A stretch of 64,000 nucleotides of DNA. It comes from Rhodococcus rhodnii (GTDB lineage Bacteria; Actinomycetota; Actinomycetes; Mycobacteriales; Pseudonocardiaceae). The notes beneath the pieces are model-generated. The model was not told where the DNA came from and searched no databases. It saw nothing but the letters and a program-made list of their open reading frames with translations. Positions 43,787 through 54,153 of this stretch are shown in pieces. The stretch is taken from the NCBI GenBank assembly GCA_000720375.1, contig JOAA01000020.1:1-64000 (forward strand), given 5' to 3'. Position 1 is the first letter of the stretch. Every line of letters begins with the position of its first letter. The position numbers and the translations under genes were made by a program.

Positions 43787-44607
43787 ACCCGAGCCGCTGT
43801 TGCCCCGAAGACCTGATCCCGGTCCGCTTGTGAGAGGCCCGAGGTCAGGTCTTTGGCCGCCTCGACAACGTCCGCATACGAACCGGCGAGCAGGCACACC
43901 GGCCAGTCCGAGCCGAACATCACCCGTGACGGCCCGAACGCTTCGAGCACAACCTCGGCATACGGCCGCAGGTCATCGACCGTCCACTTAGCCCAGTCCG
44001 CTTCGGTGATGAGCCCGGACAGCTTGCATGTCACGTTGTCGAAACCGGCGAGTTCACGGATCGACGACGCCCAAGGCTCCACTGCACCGCCGGCGATCGG
44101 CGGTTTGGCGCAGTGATCCAGGACGAACGGGTGGTCCTGGAACGCCGCGACGGTCTCGATCGACGCCTCAAGCTGGTGTGGCAGCACCAAAAGCTCGTAC
44201 AACAGGCCCGCGTCGAACACCGCCTGCAGCCCGCGCTGTACGTCGTCACGGCACAACCACCGGGGATCGGCTTCGCCCTGAACCTGGTGCCGGATTCCGC
44301 GCAACCATTCCCCACCCGCACCAGCACGCAGCGCGGCCAAGTCGTCCGCGACCGACGACGAAGTCAGATCTACCCAGCCGACCACCGCGCCGACCAAGTC
44401 CGACTCCGCGGCGACCGCCAGGAACTCCGGGGTCTCCTCGGGCACGGTGACCGTCTGCACGAGCACAGTCCGGTCGAAACCCGTGGCCGCGTCGGCCAGG
44501 TCCGCCGTGTCGAAGTCACGGCGGATCACCGACATCGTGATCGGGTCGATCCAGTCCTGGTCGCGAACCGAGAGGTCCCAGAGGTGATGGTGCGCGTCGA
44601 CCCTCAT
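43774..44607 (-). CDS. Amidohydrolase-family L-fuconolactonase
   Basis: 277 residues from ATG at 44607, overlapping the aldo/keto reductase stop (ATGA). It is an amidohydrolase-2 TIM barrel with MRVDAHHHLWDLSVRDQDWI (metal site HxH), RGIRHQVQGEADPRWL, FVLDHCAKPPI and VMFGSDWPVCLLAGSY (Asp). L-fuconolactonases of this type open L-fucono-lactone to L-fuconate. It is the last gene of the fucose operon. L-rhamnono-lactonase is the alternative. Confidence 0.88.
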   Translation of the reverse strand: MRVDAHHHLWDLSVRDQDWIDPITMSVIRRDFDTADLADAATGFDRTVLVQTVTVPEETPEFLAVAAESDLVGAVVGWVDLTSSSVADDLAALRAGAGGEWLRGIRHQVQGEADPRWLCRDDVQRGLQAVFDAGLLYELLVLPHQLEASIETVAAFQDHPFVLDHCAKPPIAGGAVEPWASSIRELAGFDNVTCKLSGLITEADWAKWTVDDLRPYAEVVLEAFGPSRVMFGSDWPVCLLAGSYADVVEAAKDLTSGLSQADRDQVFGATAARVYRL

Positions 44608-45545
44608 CCAAGCAAGCCTTCCGCGCGCAGGTCGTCCCAGAGCTCGGCCGGCACCGGCTTGTCGAACAGGTCCGCGTTGCGGGCGGCCTGCTCTGCCGAC
44701 TTCACGCCGAGCACAACGGAAGCAACACTCGGGTGCCGCAGCACGAACTGTACGGCCGCCTGAGGCAAGGTCGCACCATGCCGCTCGCACACCGACGCGA
44801 TCCGTTGCGCACGAACGACCAGCTCACGTGGCGCCTGCGCGTAGTTGTACTTCGCGTTGTCGGGAACCGTGGTACGAGCGAGCAGGCCCGAGTTGAAAAC
44901 ACCCGCCGCGAGAACGGAAACCCCGCGCTCCTCACACAGCGGCAGGAACTCCTCAGCGGCGGTCTGCTCAAGCAGGGTGTACCGGCCGGCGAGCATCACC
45001 ACGTCGATCGAGGTCTCCCGGATGAACCGGGCGGGCATCTCCCACTGGTTCATCCCGACCCCGACCGCACCGACCGCGCCTTGTGAGCGCAACCCGGCCA
45101 GCGCCGGGAAACCCTCCCGCGAAGCCTGTTCCCAGTGGTCGTCGGGGTCGTGCAACAGCAGGATGTCGACCCGGTCGAGGCCCAGACGCTCCAAAGAGGA
45201 CTCGACCGACCGGCGGATCCCGTCCGCGCTGAAGTCCCACACGCGGCGGTACTTCCGCGGTACGGCGAACCCGTTGTCCAGGTCCAACCCTGTGCCGTCG
45301 TAGGGTTCCAGGACCCGGCCGACCTTTGTGGACACCACGTACTCGTCCCTCGGCAAACCGGCGAGGAACTTGCCGAGGCGACGTTCGGACAGGCCCAGTC
45401 CGTAGTGCGGTGCCGTGTCGAAGTACCGGACACCGGCGTCCCACGCGGCCTGCAGCGCGGCTTCGGCGTCGGCGTCGGCGACTTCGGTGTACAGATTGCC
45501 GATTCCGGCCGCGCCGAAGCCGAACTTCGTGACATCAACCCTCAT
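44604..45545 (-). CDS. Aldo/keto reductase, probable L-fucose dehydrogenase
   Basis: 313 residues from ATG at 45545; the longer frame to 45737 is not supported. The AKR signature FDTAPHYGLGLSERRLGKFL (Asp, Tyr), VVSTKVGRVLEP (Lys), DRVDILLLHDPDDHW (His) and a VVLGVKSAEQAARN coenzyme end are visible. It belongs to the D-threo-aldose/L-fucose dehydrogenase group and would oxidise L-fucose to its lactone with NAD(P)+. It lies between the mutarotase and lactonase genes with 4-base overlaps on both sides. Confidence 0.88.
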   Translation of the reverse strand: MRVDVTKFGFGAAGIGNLYTEVADADAEAALQAAWDAGVRYFDTAPHYGLGLSERRLGKFLAGLPRDEYVVSTKVGRVLEPYDGTGLDLDNGFAVPRKYRRVWDFSADGIRRSVESSLERLGLDRVDILLLHDPDDHWEQASREGFPALAGLRSQGAVGAVGVGMNQWEMPARFIRETSIDVVMLAGRYTLLEQTAAEEFLPLCEERGVSVLAAGVFNSGLLARTTVPDNAKYNYAQAPRELVVRAQRIASVCERHGATLPQAAVQFVLRHPSVASVVLGVKSAEQAARNADLFDKPVPAELWDDLRAEGLLG

Positions 45546-45856
45546 GACGGCAGCTCCCAGACCTTCTTCACGTCCGGCTGCGCGCCGGAGTAGTCGTCCT
45601 CGACGTCCAGCAGCTCGGCCATCCGCGCCTGCCACGGGATGTTCGCCGGATGATCCCGCAGCTGTTCGCGCATCCGGGCGTAGTCGTCGACCTCGACGAC
45701 GTGGAACAGATCCCGGCCACTGCGCCAGATCCGCCACGAGTGCACGCCGGCCTCCCGCAGGGCCACGTCCAGCTCCTGCGGGATGACCGCGTGCTCACGG
45801 TCGTAGTCGGCTTCCTTGCCCGGCTTGAGCCGGGTGTGCAACGCAACCGTCTCCAT
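45542..45856 (-). CDS. L-fucose/L-rhamnose mutarotase (RhaM fold)
   Basis: 104 residues of the RhaM/DUF718 family: VALHTRLKPGKEADYDREHA, ELDVALREAGVHSWRIWRSG and LFHVVEVDDYARMREQLRDH, with His in the active site. It interconverts sugar anomers so that the dehydrogenase gets the right one. It starts six bases after the permease stop and overlaps the dehydrogenase gene by 4 bases. Fucose rather than rhamnose is chosen because of the fuconate dehydratase upstream. Confidence 0.9.
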   Translation of the reverse strand: METVALHTRLKPGKEADYDREHAVIPQELDVALREAGVHSWRIWRSGRDLFHVVEVDDYARMREQLRDHPANIPWQARMAELLDVEDDYSGAQPDVKKVWELPS

Positions 45857-45862
45857 AGGCAG

Positions 45863-46888
45863 CTACTCCTGAGCCTTGCCGGTCGTCAGTCGGGACAGCA
45901 CAAGCGCGATGAGGATGATGGCACCGTAGATCGCTTTGTACCAGTGCCCGCTGACGCCCATCAGGGTGAGCAGGTTCTGGATCAGGCCCAGCATCAGCAC
46001 ACCGCACAACGCGCCGAACAGCGTGCCCTTGCCGCCGTTGAGGCTGATCCCGCCGATCACCGCGGCCGCGAACACCATGAAGATCAGCTGCTCGCCCATG
46101 TTGGCGCCGATCGCGCCGAGGCGGCCGGTCTCCAGGGTGCCCGCCAGTGCGGCCAGCACACCGCCGATGATCAGCACGGTCCAGGTCACGGCGTTCGTCC
46201 GGATACCGGCTGCCTTGGCCGCGTCCACGTTGCCGCCGATCGCGTACAGCGCCCGGCCCTGCCGGAAGTAGGACAGCGCGATGATGCCGATCACGAACGC
46301 GATCAGCGCGATCCACACCGACGCCGCGATCCCGCCCCACTTCTCGAAGCCGAGGTACATGAACGACTGCGGCAGCTGAAACAGGCTGCTGCCCCCGGAG
46401 AACCCGATGTGCAGACCACGCACGGTGATCAACATACCGAGCGTCACGATGAACGCCGACAGCTGGAACTTCAGGATCAGCAGTCCGTTGAACGCGCCGA
46501 TCAACCCGCCGATCAGCAGGCACAACGGCACGGCCATCCACTGTGGCCACTCGGTGCCCAGCCCGTGCGCGGAGGTGGGCACGACCAGCACGATCGCCAG
46601 GACGGGGGCGAACCCCATCGTCGACTCGAGCGACAGGTCGAACTTGCCCGTGATCAGGATCATCGCCTCGGCCAGCACCAGCAGCGCGAGCGCGGTCTGC
46701 TGCTGCAGCACGTCGGCCAGGTTGCCGAACGTCAGGAACGTCGGGCTGATGATCGCGCCGATGATCATCAGCACGATGATCGCCGGGACCAGTGCGAGGT
46801 CCCGCAACCGGGCGAACCGGATCAGCGGGCGGCGGCCGGAGGCGGGGGCCGTCGACACGCCCGGCTCGGGCGACAATGTCTTGGTCAT
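45863..46888 (-). CDS. Sugar ABC transporter permease, RbsC type
   Basis: 341 residues from ATG at 46888, which overlaps the ATPase stop (TGATG); a GTG lies just before it at 46891. About ten membrane segments. Family motifs are ILITGKFDLSLESTMGFAPV, AFNGLLILKFQLSAFIVTLG, ALYAIGGNVDAAKAAGIRTN and AAVIGGISLNGGKGTLFGAL. It would dimerise to form the channel with the ATPase below and the binding protein. Confidence 0.92.
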   Translation of the reverse strand: MTKTLSPEPGVSTAPASGRRPLIRFARLRDLALVPAIIVLMIIGAIISPTFLTFGNLADVLQQQTALALLVLAEAMILITGKFDLSLESTMGFAPVLAIVLVVPTSAHGLGTEWPQWMAVPLCLLIGGLIGAFNGLLILKFQLSAFIVTLGMLITVRGLHIGFSGGSSLFQLPQSFMYLGFEKWGGIAASVWIALIAFVIGIIALSYFRQGRALYAIGGNVDAAKAAGIRTNAVTWTVLIIGGVLAALAGTLETGRLGAIGANMGEQLIFMVFAAAVIGGISLNGGKGTLFGALCGVLMLGLIQNLLTLMGVSGHWYKAIYGAIILIALVLSRLTTGKAQE

Positions 46889-48408
46889 CACTCGGTCACT
46901 CCCTCGATGGACGCCACGAGCTCGTGCTCGGTCCAGTCCCGCCCGAACTCATGTGCCACCTCGCCGTGGAACATCACCAGCACTCGGTCACATACCCGCA
47001 TGTCATCCAGCTCGTCGGACACCACGATCACCGCCGCGCCCGTGCGTGCCACCTGGTCGACCACGCCGAGCAGCGACTCCTTGGACTTCACGTCCACGCC
47101 CGCGGTCGGGTTGATCAGCACCAGCACCTTGGGATCGCTGGCCAAAGCCCGTGCCATCACGACCTTCTGCTGGTTTCCACCGGAAAGGTCCGACACCGGC
47201 TGGTCAGCGCCCGAGGTGACGATGTCGTAGGACGCGATCGCCTTGGTGCCCACCTGAGTGAGCTGCTTCGGCGGGACGATGCCCGCCGGTCCGAGCTTGT
47301 CCATCACGGTCATCGCGGCGTTCTCCGCGACGCTCAACCCGAGCACAAGCCCTTGGTGGTGCCGGTCGCGTGGCACACAACCGATCCCGTTGCGCAACGC
47401 GGCGAGCACCGAACCCGGCTTGAGCTTCGCACCGTCCACTTCGATCACACCGGACGAGGCCTTGCGCAGGCCGTACACCGTTTCGGCGAGCTGGTGCTTG
47501 CCGCTGGACGCACTGCCCGCGAGGCCGATCACCTCACCCTTGCGGACCTGCAGGCTGATGTCGTCGAAGGAATCCCCGGTCAGTCCGGCGATGTTCAACG
47601 CGACCTCGGTGTCACCCGAGACGTCCGGCCGGTCGGCCGCGCCCGGCACCGAGAGACCGCCGGGCTCGCCGGTCATCGCGTCGACCAGCTCCGCGCGGCC
47701 GAGGTCGGCGACCGGCGCGGTGAGGATGTGCTTGGCGTCGCGGAAAACCGTGACGGTCTGGCACACCTCGTAGATCTCCTCCAGGTGGTGCGAGATGAAC
47801 ATGAACGTGATCCCGCTGTCCTGCAACGCCCGCATCCGCTCGAACAAGCGCTCGATCGCCGGGCCGTCCAGCTGCGCGGTCGGCTCGTCGAGGATGATGA
47901 ACTTCGCGCCGACCGACAGCGCACGAGCGATCTCGACGAGCTGGCGTTGCTCGACCGTGAGATCCGACGCCGGCTTGCTGACGTCGACCTTGACGTCGAA
48001 CGGCTCCAGCAGCTCGGCCGCCTGCTTGCGCAGCTTCGACCAGGTGATCAGCGTCTTGCCCTGGCGGTTGATGAACAGGTTCTCGGCAACCGACAACGCG
48101 GGCATGATCGTGGACTTCTGGTACACGCAGGCCACGTTGCGCCGCCATGCTTCGCGGTCGCTCAACGCCGGCGAAGGCTTGCCGTAGAACGAAACCTCGC
48201 CACTGTCCGCCGCCTGCAGCCCGGTCAGCACGGAGACCAAAGTGGACTTACCGGCGCCGTTGCGGCCGACAAGGGCATGCGACTCGCCATCGCGGATCTC
48301 GATGCCCACATCGTTGAGCGCTACCGTCCTGCCGTAGCGCTTGGTGATGTTGCGCGCCGCGGCGGCGAGCTGGTCGCCCGCCGCCGCTTGGGTCACAGAA
48401 CTCATCAT
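46888..48408 (-). CDS. Sugar ABC transporter ATP-binding protein, RbsA/XylG type
   Basis: 506 residues from ATG at 48408 (ATGA overlap with the binding-protein stop). Two ABC domains. The first has Walker A GRNGAGKST, a variant signature LTVEQRQ and Walker B FIILDEPTAQLDG. The second has a degenerate Walker A (GSASSGKH), the canonical signature LSGGNQQKV and a Walker B ending INPTAG where DEPT is usual, so its catalytic Glu is missing. One composite ATP site should remain active, as is known for this family. Confidence 0.92.
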   Translation of the reverse strand: MMSSVTQAAAGDQLAAAARNITKRYGRTVALNDVGIEIRDGESHALVGRNGAGKSTLVSVLTGLQAADSGEVSFYGKPSPALSDREAWRRNVACVYQKSTIMPALSVAENLFINRQGKTLITWSKLRKQAAELLEPFDVKVDVSKPASDLTVEQRQLVEIARALSVGAKFIILDEPTAQLDGPAIERLFERMRALQDSGITFMFISHHLEEIYEVCQTVTVFRDAKHILTAPVADLGRAELVDAMTGEPGGLSVPGAADRPDVSGDTEVALNIAGLTGDSFDDISLQVRKGEVIGLAGSASSGKHQLAETVYGLRKASSGVIEVDGAKLKPGSVLAALRNGIGCVPRDRHHQGLVLGLSVAENAAMTVMDKLGPAGIVPPKQLTQVGTKAIASYDIVTSGADQPVSDLSGGNQQKVVMARALASDPKVLVLINPTAGVDVKSKESLLGVVDQVARTGAAVIVVSDELDDMRVCDRVLVMFHGEVAHEFGRDWTEHELVASIEGVTE

Positions 48409-49460
48409 CGACCGATCTGGTTGCCCCACAACGTCTTGTCATCGACGTTGTCCTTGGTCACGAGCGGTGCGGGCAGCTGGTCCTCGAGGTTGCCGTTGCC
48501 CACGTCCACAATGGTCGAGTCATGATCCGTCGGGCCGGGCTTGAAGGTCTTGCCCTCCAGCGCGGCCTTGGCGTAGAACAGCGCCCACTTGGCGTACAGG
48601 TCCGCGGGCTGCGAGACGGTCGCGTCGATCTCGCCCTTGCGGATCGACTCGAACTCCTGCGGGATGCCGTCGTTGGACACGATGAAGATGTGGTTCGGGT
48701 CGCTCACGGGCAGCAGTTTGTTGCTCGCCCGCAGCACCTGCAGGGTCGGCGCCAGGAACACGCCACCGGCCTGCATGTAGATGCCCTTGATGTCCGGGTG
48801 CTGGTTCAACCGGGTCTGCAGCGCGGAGCTGGCCTTGGCGCCTTCCCAGTCGGTCGGCTCCTCGAACACCGTGATGTCCGGGTAGTTCTGCTTCATGCAC
48901 GTCGCGAACGCCTCGGACCGGTCGCGTCCGTTCACACTGGACAGTGCGCCCTGGAACTCGACGACCTTGCCCTTGCCGCCGAGCTTGTCACCGAGGAACT
49001 TGCAGGCCTTCTCGCCGTACGCCTTGTTGTCCGCGCGCACGACCATGTACACCTTGCCGCTGTCCGGCCGGGTGTCGACCGTGACGACGGGGATCTTCTG
49101 CTGCTCGAGGCGCTGCAGCGTGGTCGCGATCGCGCCGGTGTCCTGCGGTGCCATCACGATCGCCTTGGCGCCCTGTCCCTGCAACGACTGCACGTTGGCG
49201 ACCAGGTTCTCGACCTTGTTCTGCGAGTTGGTCGGATCCATCATGTTGACGTTGAGCTCTTTGGCGAACTGCGGAACGTACTTGATGTACGAGTTCCAGA
49301 AGTCCGAGTCGGCGCGCGGGAAGTCCACGCCCACCTTCGCGTTGGGATCGCCTGCCGAGCCGCCCGGGGACGTGCTCGTGGACTCCCCACAGGCCGTTGC
49401 GGCCAGCACCACCGCGGACGCGATGGCGAGGGTCTTGACTGATCTGCGGACGGGCACCAC
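48405..49460 (-). CDS. Sugar ABC transporter substrate-binding lipoprotein
   Basis: 351 residues. The signal peptide ends in the lipobox LAATAC with Cys24. The mature part is a RbsB/XylF-like type I binding protein (GVDFPRADSDFWNSYIKYVP, GAKAIVMAPQDTGAIATTLQ, KIPVVTVDTRPD, HIFIVSNDGIPQEFESIRKG). It would capture L-fucose or a related deoxyhexose. Two adjacent GTG codons can start it (49460 or 49457), with AAGGAGGACCT upstream. Confidence 0.9.
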   Translation of the reverse strand: MVPVRRSVKTLAIASAVVLAATACGESTSTSPGGSAGDPNAKVGVDFPRADSDFWNSYIKYVPQFAKELNVNMMDPTNSQNKVENLVANVQSLQGQGAKAIVMAPQDTGAIATTLQRLEQQKIPVVTVDTRPDSGKVYMVVRADNKAYGEKACKFLGDKLGGKGKVVEFQGALSSVNGRDRSEAFATCMKQNYPDITVFEEPTDWEGAKASSALQTRLNQHPDIKGIYMQAGGVFLAPTLQVLRASNKLLPVSDPNHIFIVSNDGIPQEFESIRKGEIDATVSQPADLYAKWALFYAKAALEGKTFKPGPTDHDSTIVDVGNGNLEDQLPAPLVTKDNVDDKTLWGNQIGR

Positions 49461-49514
49461 AGGTCCTCCTTGACGGCGGTGTCATCTCAAACTGGAAGCG
49501 TTGTCGGTCCGGGT

Positions 49515-50269
49515 CTACTGCTGGGCCGGCGGCCGCAGCCGCAGGCCGTGCATGCCGCCGTCCACGGCAAGCACCGTTCCCACCGTGGCGCCCGACAACG
49601 GGCTGGCCAGGTAGGCGATCGCGTTCGCGACCTCGTCGGCCGAAACCAGACGGCCCGTCGGCTGACGCGCGTTCAGTGCGGCCCGTTCGGCCGCCGGATC
49701 CTCCGCTTGGTCGAGCAACCTACTCACCCACGGCGTGTCCGCTGTGCCCGGGGCGACACAGTTCACCCGGATGCCCTCACGGACGTGATCGGCCGCCATG
49801 GCCAGGGTGAGCGCGTACACCGCTCCCTTGCTGGCCGAGTACACCGCACGCTGCGGCAGACCTGCCCACGCGGCAATGGAACACGTGTTGACGATCGCGG
49901 CGGCCGGGGACTTTCGCAAGTGCGGCAACGCATGCCGGGCGACCCTGGCCATGCCGACCACGTTCACGTCCAGCACGCGCAGCCACTCGTCGTCATCGTT
50001 CGCCGTGACATCCCCGATCGCGCCGATCCCGGCGTTGTTCACCACGATGTCCAGCCGCCCGAAGCGCTCGACGACCGCCTCCACAGCCGTTTTCACCTGT
50101 GCGTCGTCGGTGACGTTGGCTTCGAAGCCTGCGATGTCGTCGGGCAGGCCGTCCGGCTTCAGGTCGAGCGCCGCGACCTTCGCTCCCCTGCTGCTCAACA
50201 GTTTCGCGGTGGCCAGGCCGATGCCTGACGCGCCACCGGTGACGATCGCGACCAAGCCGTCAAAGTCGC

Positions 50270-50273
<4 letters not shown>
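49515..50273 (-). CDS. SDR, probable 2-keto-3-deoxy-L-fuconate dehydrogenase
   Basis: 252 residues from GTG at 50273, overlapping the dehydratase stop (GTGA). Classical [23 protein letters not shown] (Rossmann GxxxGIG), [12 protein letters not shown] (NNAG), Ser in [15 protein letters not shown] (YxxxK) and [12 protein letters not shown]. In the non-phosphorylative fucose pathway this step gives 2,4-diketo-3-deoxy-L-fuconate. The assignment rests on the neighbours. Confidence 0.87.
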
Positions 50274-51571
<1,298 letters not shown>

Positions 51572-51572
51572 G

Positions 51573-52430
51573 TCAGGCCTGCCCCACGTGCTGCCGCTGG
51601 CGGCCGAGACCTTCGATCTCCAGTTCGACCACATCCCCCGCCCTCAGATACGGCTTGGGTTCGGGCTGGCCGAGCGCGACGCCTTGCGGCGTGCCGGTGT
51701 TGATCACGTCGCCGGGCCGCAGCACCATGTACTGGCTGAGGAAGTACACGACCTCGGCGACCGGGAAGATCATGTCCTTGGTGTTCGAGTCCTGCTTGAG
51801 CTCGCCGTTGACCCACGTCTTCAACGCCAGGTCCTGCGGGTCGCCGAGTTCGCTCGCCGGCTTGAGCCACGGGCCGAGCGGGTTGAACGTCTCGCACGAC
51901 TTGCCCTTGTCCCACTGACCGCCCGGGCGCTCGAGCTGGAACTCGCGCTCGGAGACGTCGTTGGAGATCGCGTACCCGGCGACGTGCTTCAGCGCCTCCT
52001 CGGGCGAGTCCAGGTAGCGCGCGGTCTTGCCGATCACGACGGCCAGCTCGACCTCCCAGTCGGTCTTGGTGGACTTCCTGGGGATGAGGACGTCGTCGTA
52101 CGGCCCGACGACACAACTTGGGTCCTTCATGAAGACGACCGGCTCGCTGGGCGGCGGCGCACCCGATTCCCTGGCGTGCTCGGCGTAGTTCATCCCGATG
52201 CACACGACCTTGACAGGCGTGGCGATCGGCGCGCCGATCCGCAGCCCGGTACCGTCCAAAACTGGCAGCGAACCGGCGGCAAGGGCGTCAGCCACCCGCT
52301 GGATCCCGTCCCCGGCCAGGAAAGCACCATCGATGTCGCCGGTCAGCCCACTGATGTCGGACAGCGTTCCATCTTCGGCACGAACAGCGGGCCTCTCCTC
52401 GCCGATCGCGCCGAGGCGCATCAGGTGCAT
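51573..52430 (-). CDS. FAH-family hydrolase, probable 2,4-diketo-3-deoxy-L-fuconate hydrolase
   Basis: 285 residues. FAH-fold markers are [77 protein letters not shown] and [20 protein letters not shown]. Metal ligands fit the ExE...D pattern (the Glu pair in DWEVELAVV, the Asp in later motifs). The last pathway step would give pyruvate and L-lactate. It is the first gene of the fucose operon. Confidence 0.88.
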   Translation of the reverse strand: MHLMRLGAIGEERPAVRAEDGTLSDISGLTGDIDGAFLAGDGIQRVADALAAGSLPVLDGTGLRIGAPIATPVKVVCIGMNYAEHARESGAPPPSEPVVFMKDPSCVVGPYDDVLIPRKSTKTDWEVELAVVIGKTARYLDSPEEALKHVAGYAISNDVSEREFQLERPGGQWDKGKSCETFNPLGPWLKPASELGDPQDLALKTWVNGELKQDSNTKDMIFPVAEVVYFLSQYMVLRPGDVINTGTPQGVALGQPEPKPYLRAGDVVELEIEGLGRQRQHVGQA

Positions 52431-52460
52431 GTCGGTTTCCCTTCCTCCCCACCCGGCAAG

Positions 52461-52556
52461 ACATCCGATGTATATCGCCTAGGAGTCCTCCCCGTCCAGT
52501 CCTGTGACCTCATCGAAAGCAGATAAGTCCGATGATTTGGGCGGACAATCCGATGA
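52461..52556. promoter_or_regulatory. TCCGATG boxes upstream of the fucose operon
   Basis: The element TCCGATG occurs three times in 95 bp before the operon: in the palindrome ACATCCGATGT (52461-52471), in AAGTCCGATGATTT (from 52525) and in ACAATCCGATGAGC (from 52545). Such repeats suggest an operator for a GntR/IclR-type sugar regulator, but no such regulator gene lies next to the operon. The regulator is unknown. Confidence 0.5.
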
Positions 52557-52616
52557 GCGAGGTCTCTTTCTTCAGAAACCGAACAAACTCCCACATCAGC
52601 CAGCCCGGCAAATTAG

Positions 52617-52651
52617 TTGACACTGACTATTCAGAGCTGGATAGTCAGTGT
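52617..52651 (+). promoter_or_regulatory. PadR-gene promoter with 11-bp inverted repeat operator
   Basis: The -35 box TTGACA (52617-52622) and a -10-like GATAGT (52640-52645) are 17 bases apart. A perfect inverted repeat ACACTGACTAT-N10-ATAGTCAGTGT (52620-52651) covers both. A PadR dimer bound here would block its own promoter. The GGAGGGTGGACG ribosome site follows. Confidence 0.8.
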
Positions 52652-52668
52652 TGACTGGAGGGTGGACG

Positions 52669-53274
52669 ATGAGCCGCAACCGAAGCACCGCCAACCTGCT
52701 CGGCCTGGCCGTGCTGTCCTATCTGACGCAGGGGCCGAGACACCCGTACGAGCTGAGCCGCGAGATGCGCGGCCACGGCGACGAGCGCAGCATCAAGTTC
52801 AACCACGGCTCGCTGTACATGGTCTTCCAGCAGCTGACCAAGGCCGGGTTCATCGAGCCGGCCGGCAGCAGCCGCGAAGGTCAGCGCCCGGAACGCACCG
52901 AATACCGGCTCACCGAGGCAGGCCGAACCGAGCTCGGCGGATGGCTGAACGAGCTCGTCGCCGAGCCGCGGCACGAGTACCCGGGCTATGTGGCGGCGTT
53001 GTCGTTGATCGCCGCGCTGACTCCAGCAGAGGCGCTCGCGTCGCTGCGTCGACGGCTGGACGGTCTCGCGGGGCAACGCGCCGAGGCCGTGGCATTGATC
53101 GAGCAAGCCGACGCGGATGGCGTCCACCCGTTGTTCCTCGTCGAAGAGGAATACCGGAAAGCCCAGCTGGACGCCGACATCGCCTTCACCCAGCGCTTCA
53201 TCGCCCGCATCCAAGACCCCGACAACGGCTGGGCGCCGCAATGGAACGAATTCCACCGGAGACATACGCCATGA
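52669..53274 (+). CDS. PadR-family transcriptional regulator
   Basis: 201 residues from ATG at 52669, preceded by GGAGG. PadR winged helix: LLGLAVLSYLTQGPRHPYEL, IKFNHGSLYMVFQQLTKAGF (recognition helix) and ERTEYRLTEAGRTELGGWLN (wing and dimer start). It is followed by the C-terminal helical domain of the Vir/AphA-like class. It overlaps the next gene (ATGA), so it likely controls itself and the hydrolase through the palindrome at 52620-52651. Confidence 0.94.
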   Translation: MSRNRSTANLLGLAVLSYLTQGPRHPYELSREMRGHGDERSIKFNHGSLYMVFQQLTKAGFIEPAGSSREGQRPERTEYRLTEAGRTELGGWLNELVAEPRHEYPGYVAALSLIAALTPAEALASLRRRLDGLAGQRAEAVALIEQADADGVHPLFLVEEEYRKAQLDADIAFTQRFIARIQDPDNGWAPQWNEFHRRHTP

Positions 53275-54092
53275 CAGACATCAGGTACCGCACCATCGGC
53301 CAAGGGCCAGGCATCGTCGTGCTGCACGGCGCGATGTGCTCTGGGTACGACCACTTACAGCTTGCCGAGGCCATGGCCGATCGGCACACCGTGCATCTCG
53401 TCGACCGACGCGGGCGCGGCCTGAGCCAGCACGCGCCTGCGGGCAATGGGATCGCCTCCGAGGTGGCCGACCTCGACGCGGTTCTCACCGCGACCGGCGC
53501 GCACGACGTCTTCGGCATCAGCTCGGGAGCCATCGTTTGTCTTGAGGCGGCCCGTACCCTTCCGGCGATCCGCCGCGCGGCCATCTTCGAGCCGCCCTTG
53601 TTCCCCAGCCAGGCTGTCCCAGCCGCCTTTGCCGCAACCCTCAATCGCCACCTCGACCGCGGCCGGCTGGCCGCCGCACTGGCCACCGGAATGAAGGGCG
53701 CCCAGATGGGTCCGGCCTTCATGCGAGCCATCCCGACGTGGCTGCTGGCCCCGCTCATCACCGCGGGCATGAACGCCGAACAACGCAAGCCTCCGTCCGA
53801 GTACCTGACGATGCGGACGCTGGCTCCCACCCTGCGCCAGGACTACGCCGTCGTCACCGAGGCCAGCGGCCCGGCCGATCGATTCGCCGCCATCACCGCG
53901 GACGTCCTCCTGCTTGGCGGCAGCAACAGTCCTCAGTACCTCAAGGACGCCTTGGAGGTCCTGCGGAAGGCGATTCCACACGCCAGCTTCCACGAACTCG
54001 TCGGTGCCGATCATTCGGCCGCGTCGAACACCGACCGCCGGGGCCGCCCTGAGGATGTGGCGGCGGCCCTGATCGCCTTCTTCGACACATGA
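53271..54092 (+). CDS. Alpha/beta hydrolase
   Basis: 273 residues. Alpha/beta-hydrolase features: oxyanion-hole region VVLHGAMCSG, HLVDRRGRGLSQH, the nucleophile elbow FGISSGAIVCLEA (GxSxG with Ser) and a late VLLLGGSNSPQYLKDALE plus LVGADHSAASNT (Asp/His). The substrate is unknown. Translationally coupled to PadR, it is probably part of a stress- or compound-induced pair. Confidence 0.9.
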   Translation: MTDIRYRTIGQGPGIVVLHGAMCSGYDHLQLAEAMADRHTVHLVDRRGRGLSQHAPAGNGIASEVADLDAVLTATGAHDVFGISSGAIVCLEAARTLPAIRRAAIFEPPLFPSQAVPAAFAATLNRHLDRGRLAAALATGMKGAQMGPAFMRAIPTWLLAPLITAGMNAEQRKPPSEYLTMRTLAPTLRQDYAVVTEASGPADRFAAITADVLLLGGSNSPQYLKDALEVLRKAIPHASFHELVGADHSAASNTDRRGRPEDVAAALIAFFDT

Positions 54093-54153
54093 TCACTGGC
54101 GATCGGATGTACCGGGTGATGGGATGGGAGCCCCGTCGCGAAGGAGCAGGCCG

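Noticed and set aside
46792..48525. 577-codon plus-strand frame opposite the ABC ATPase
   Set aside because: A shadow with His/Asp/Arg-rich composition. Walker and signature motifs lie on the minus strand.
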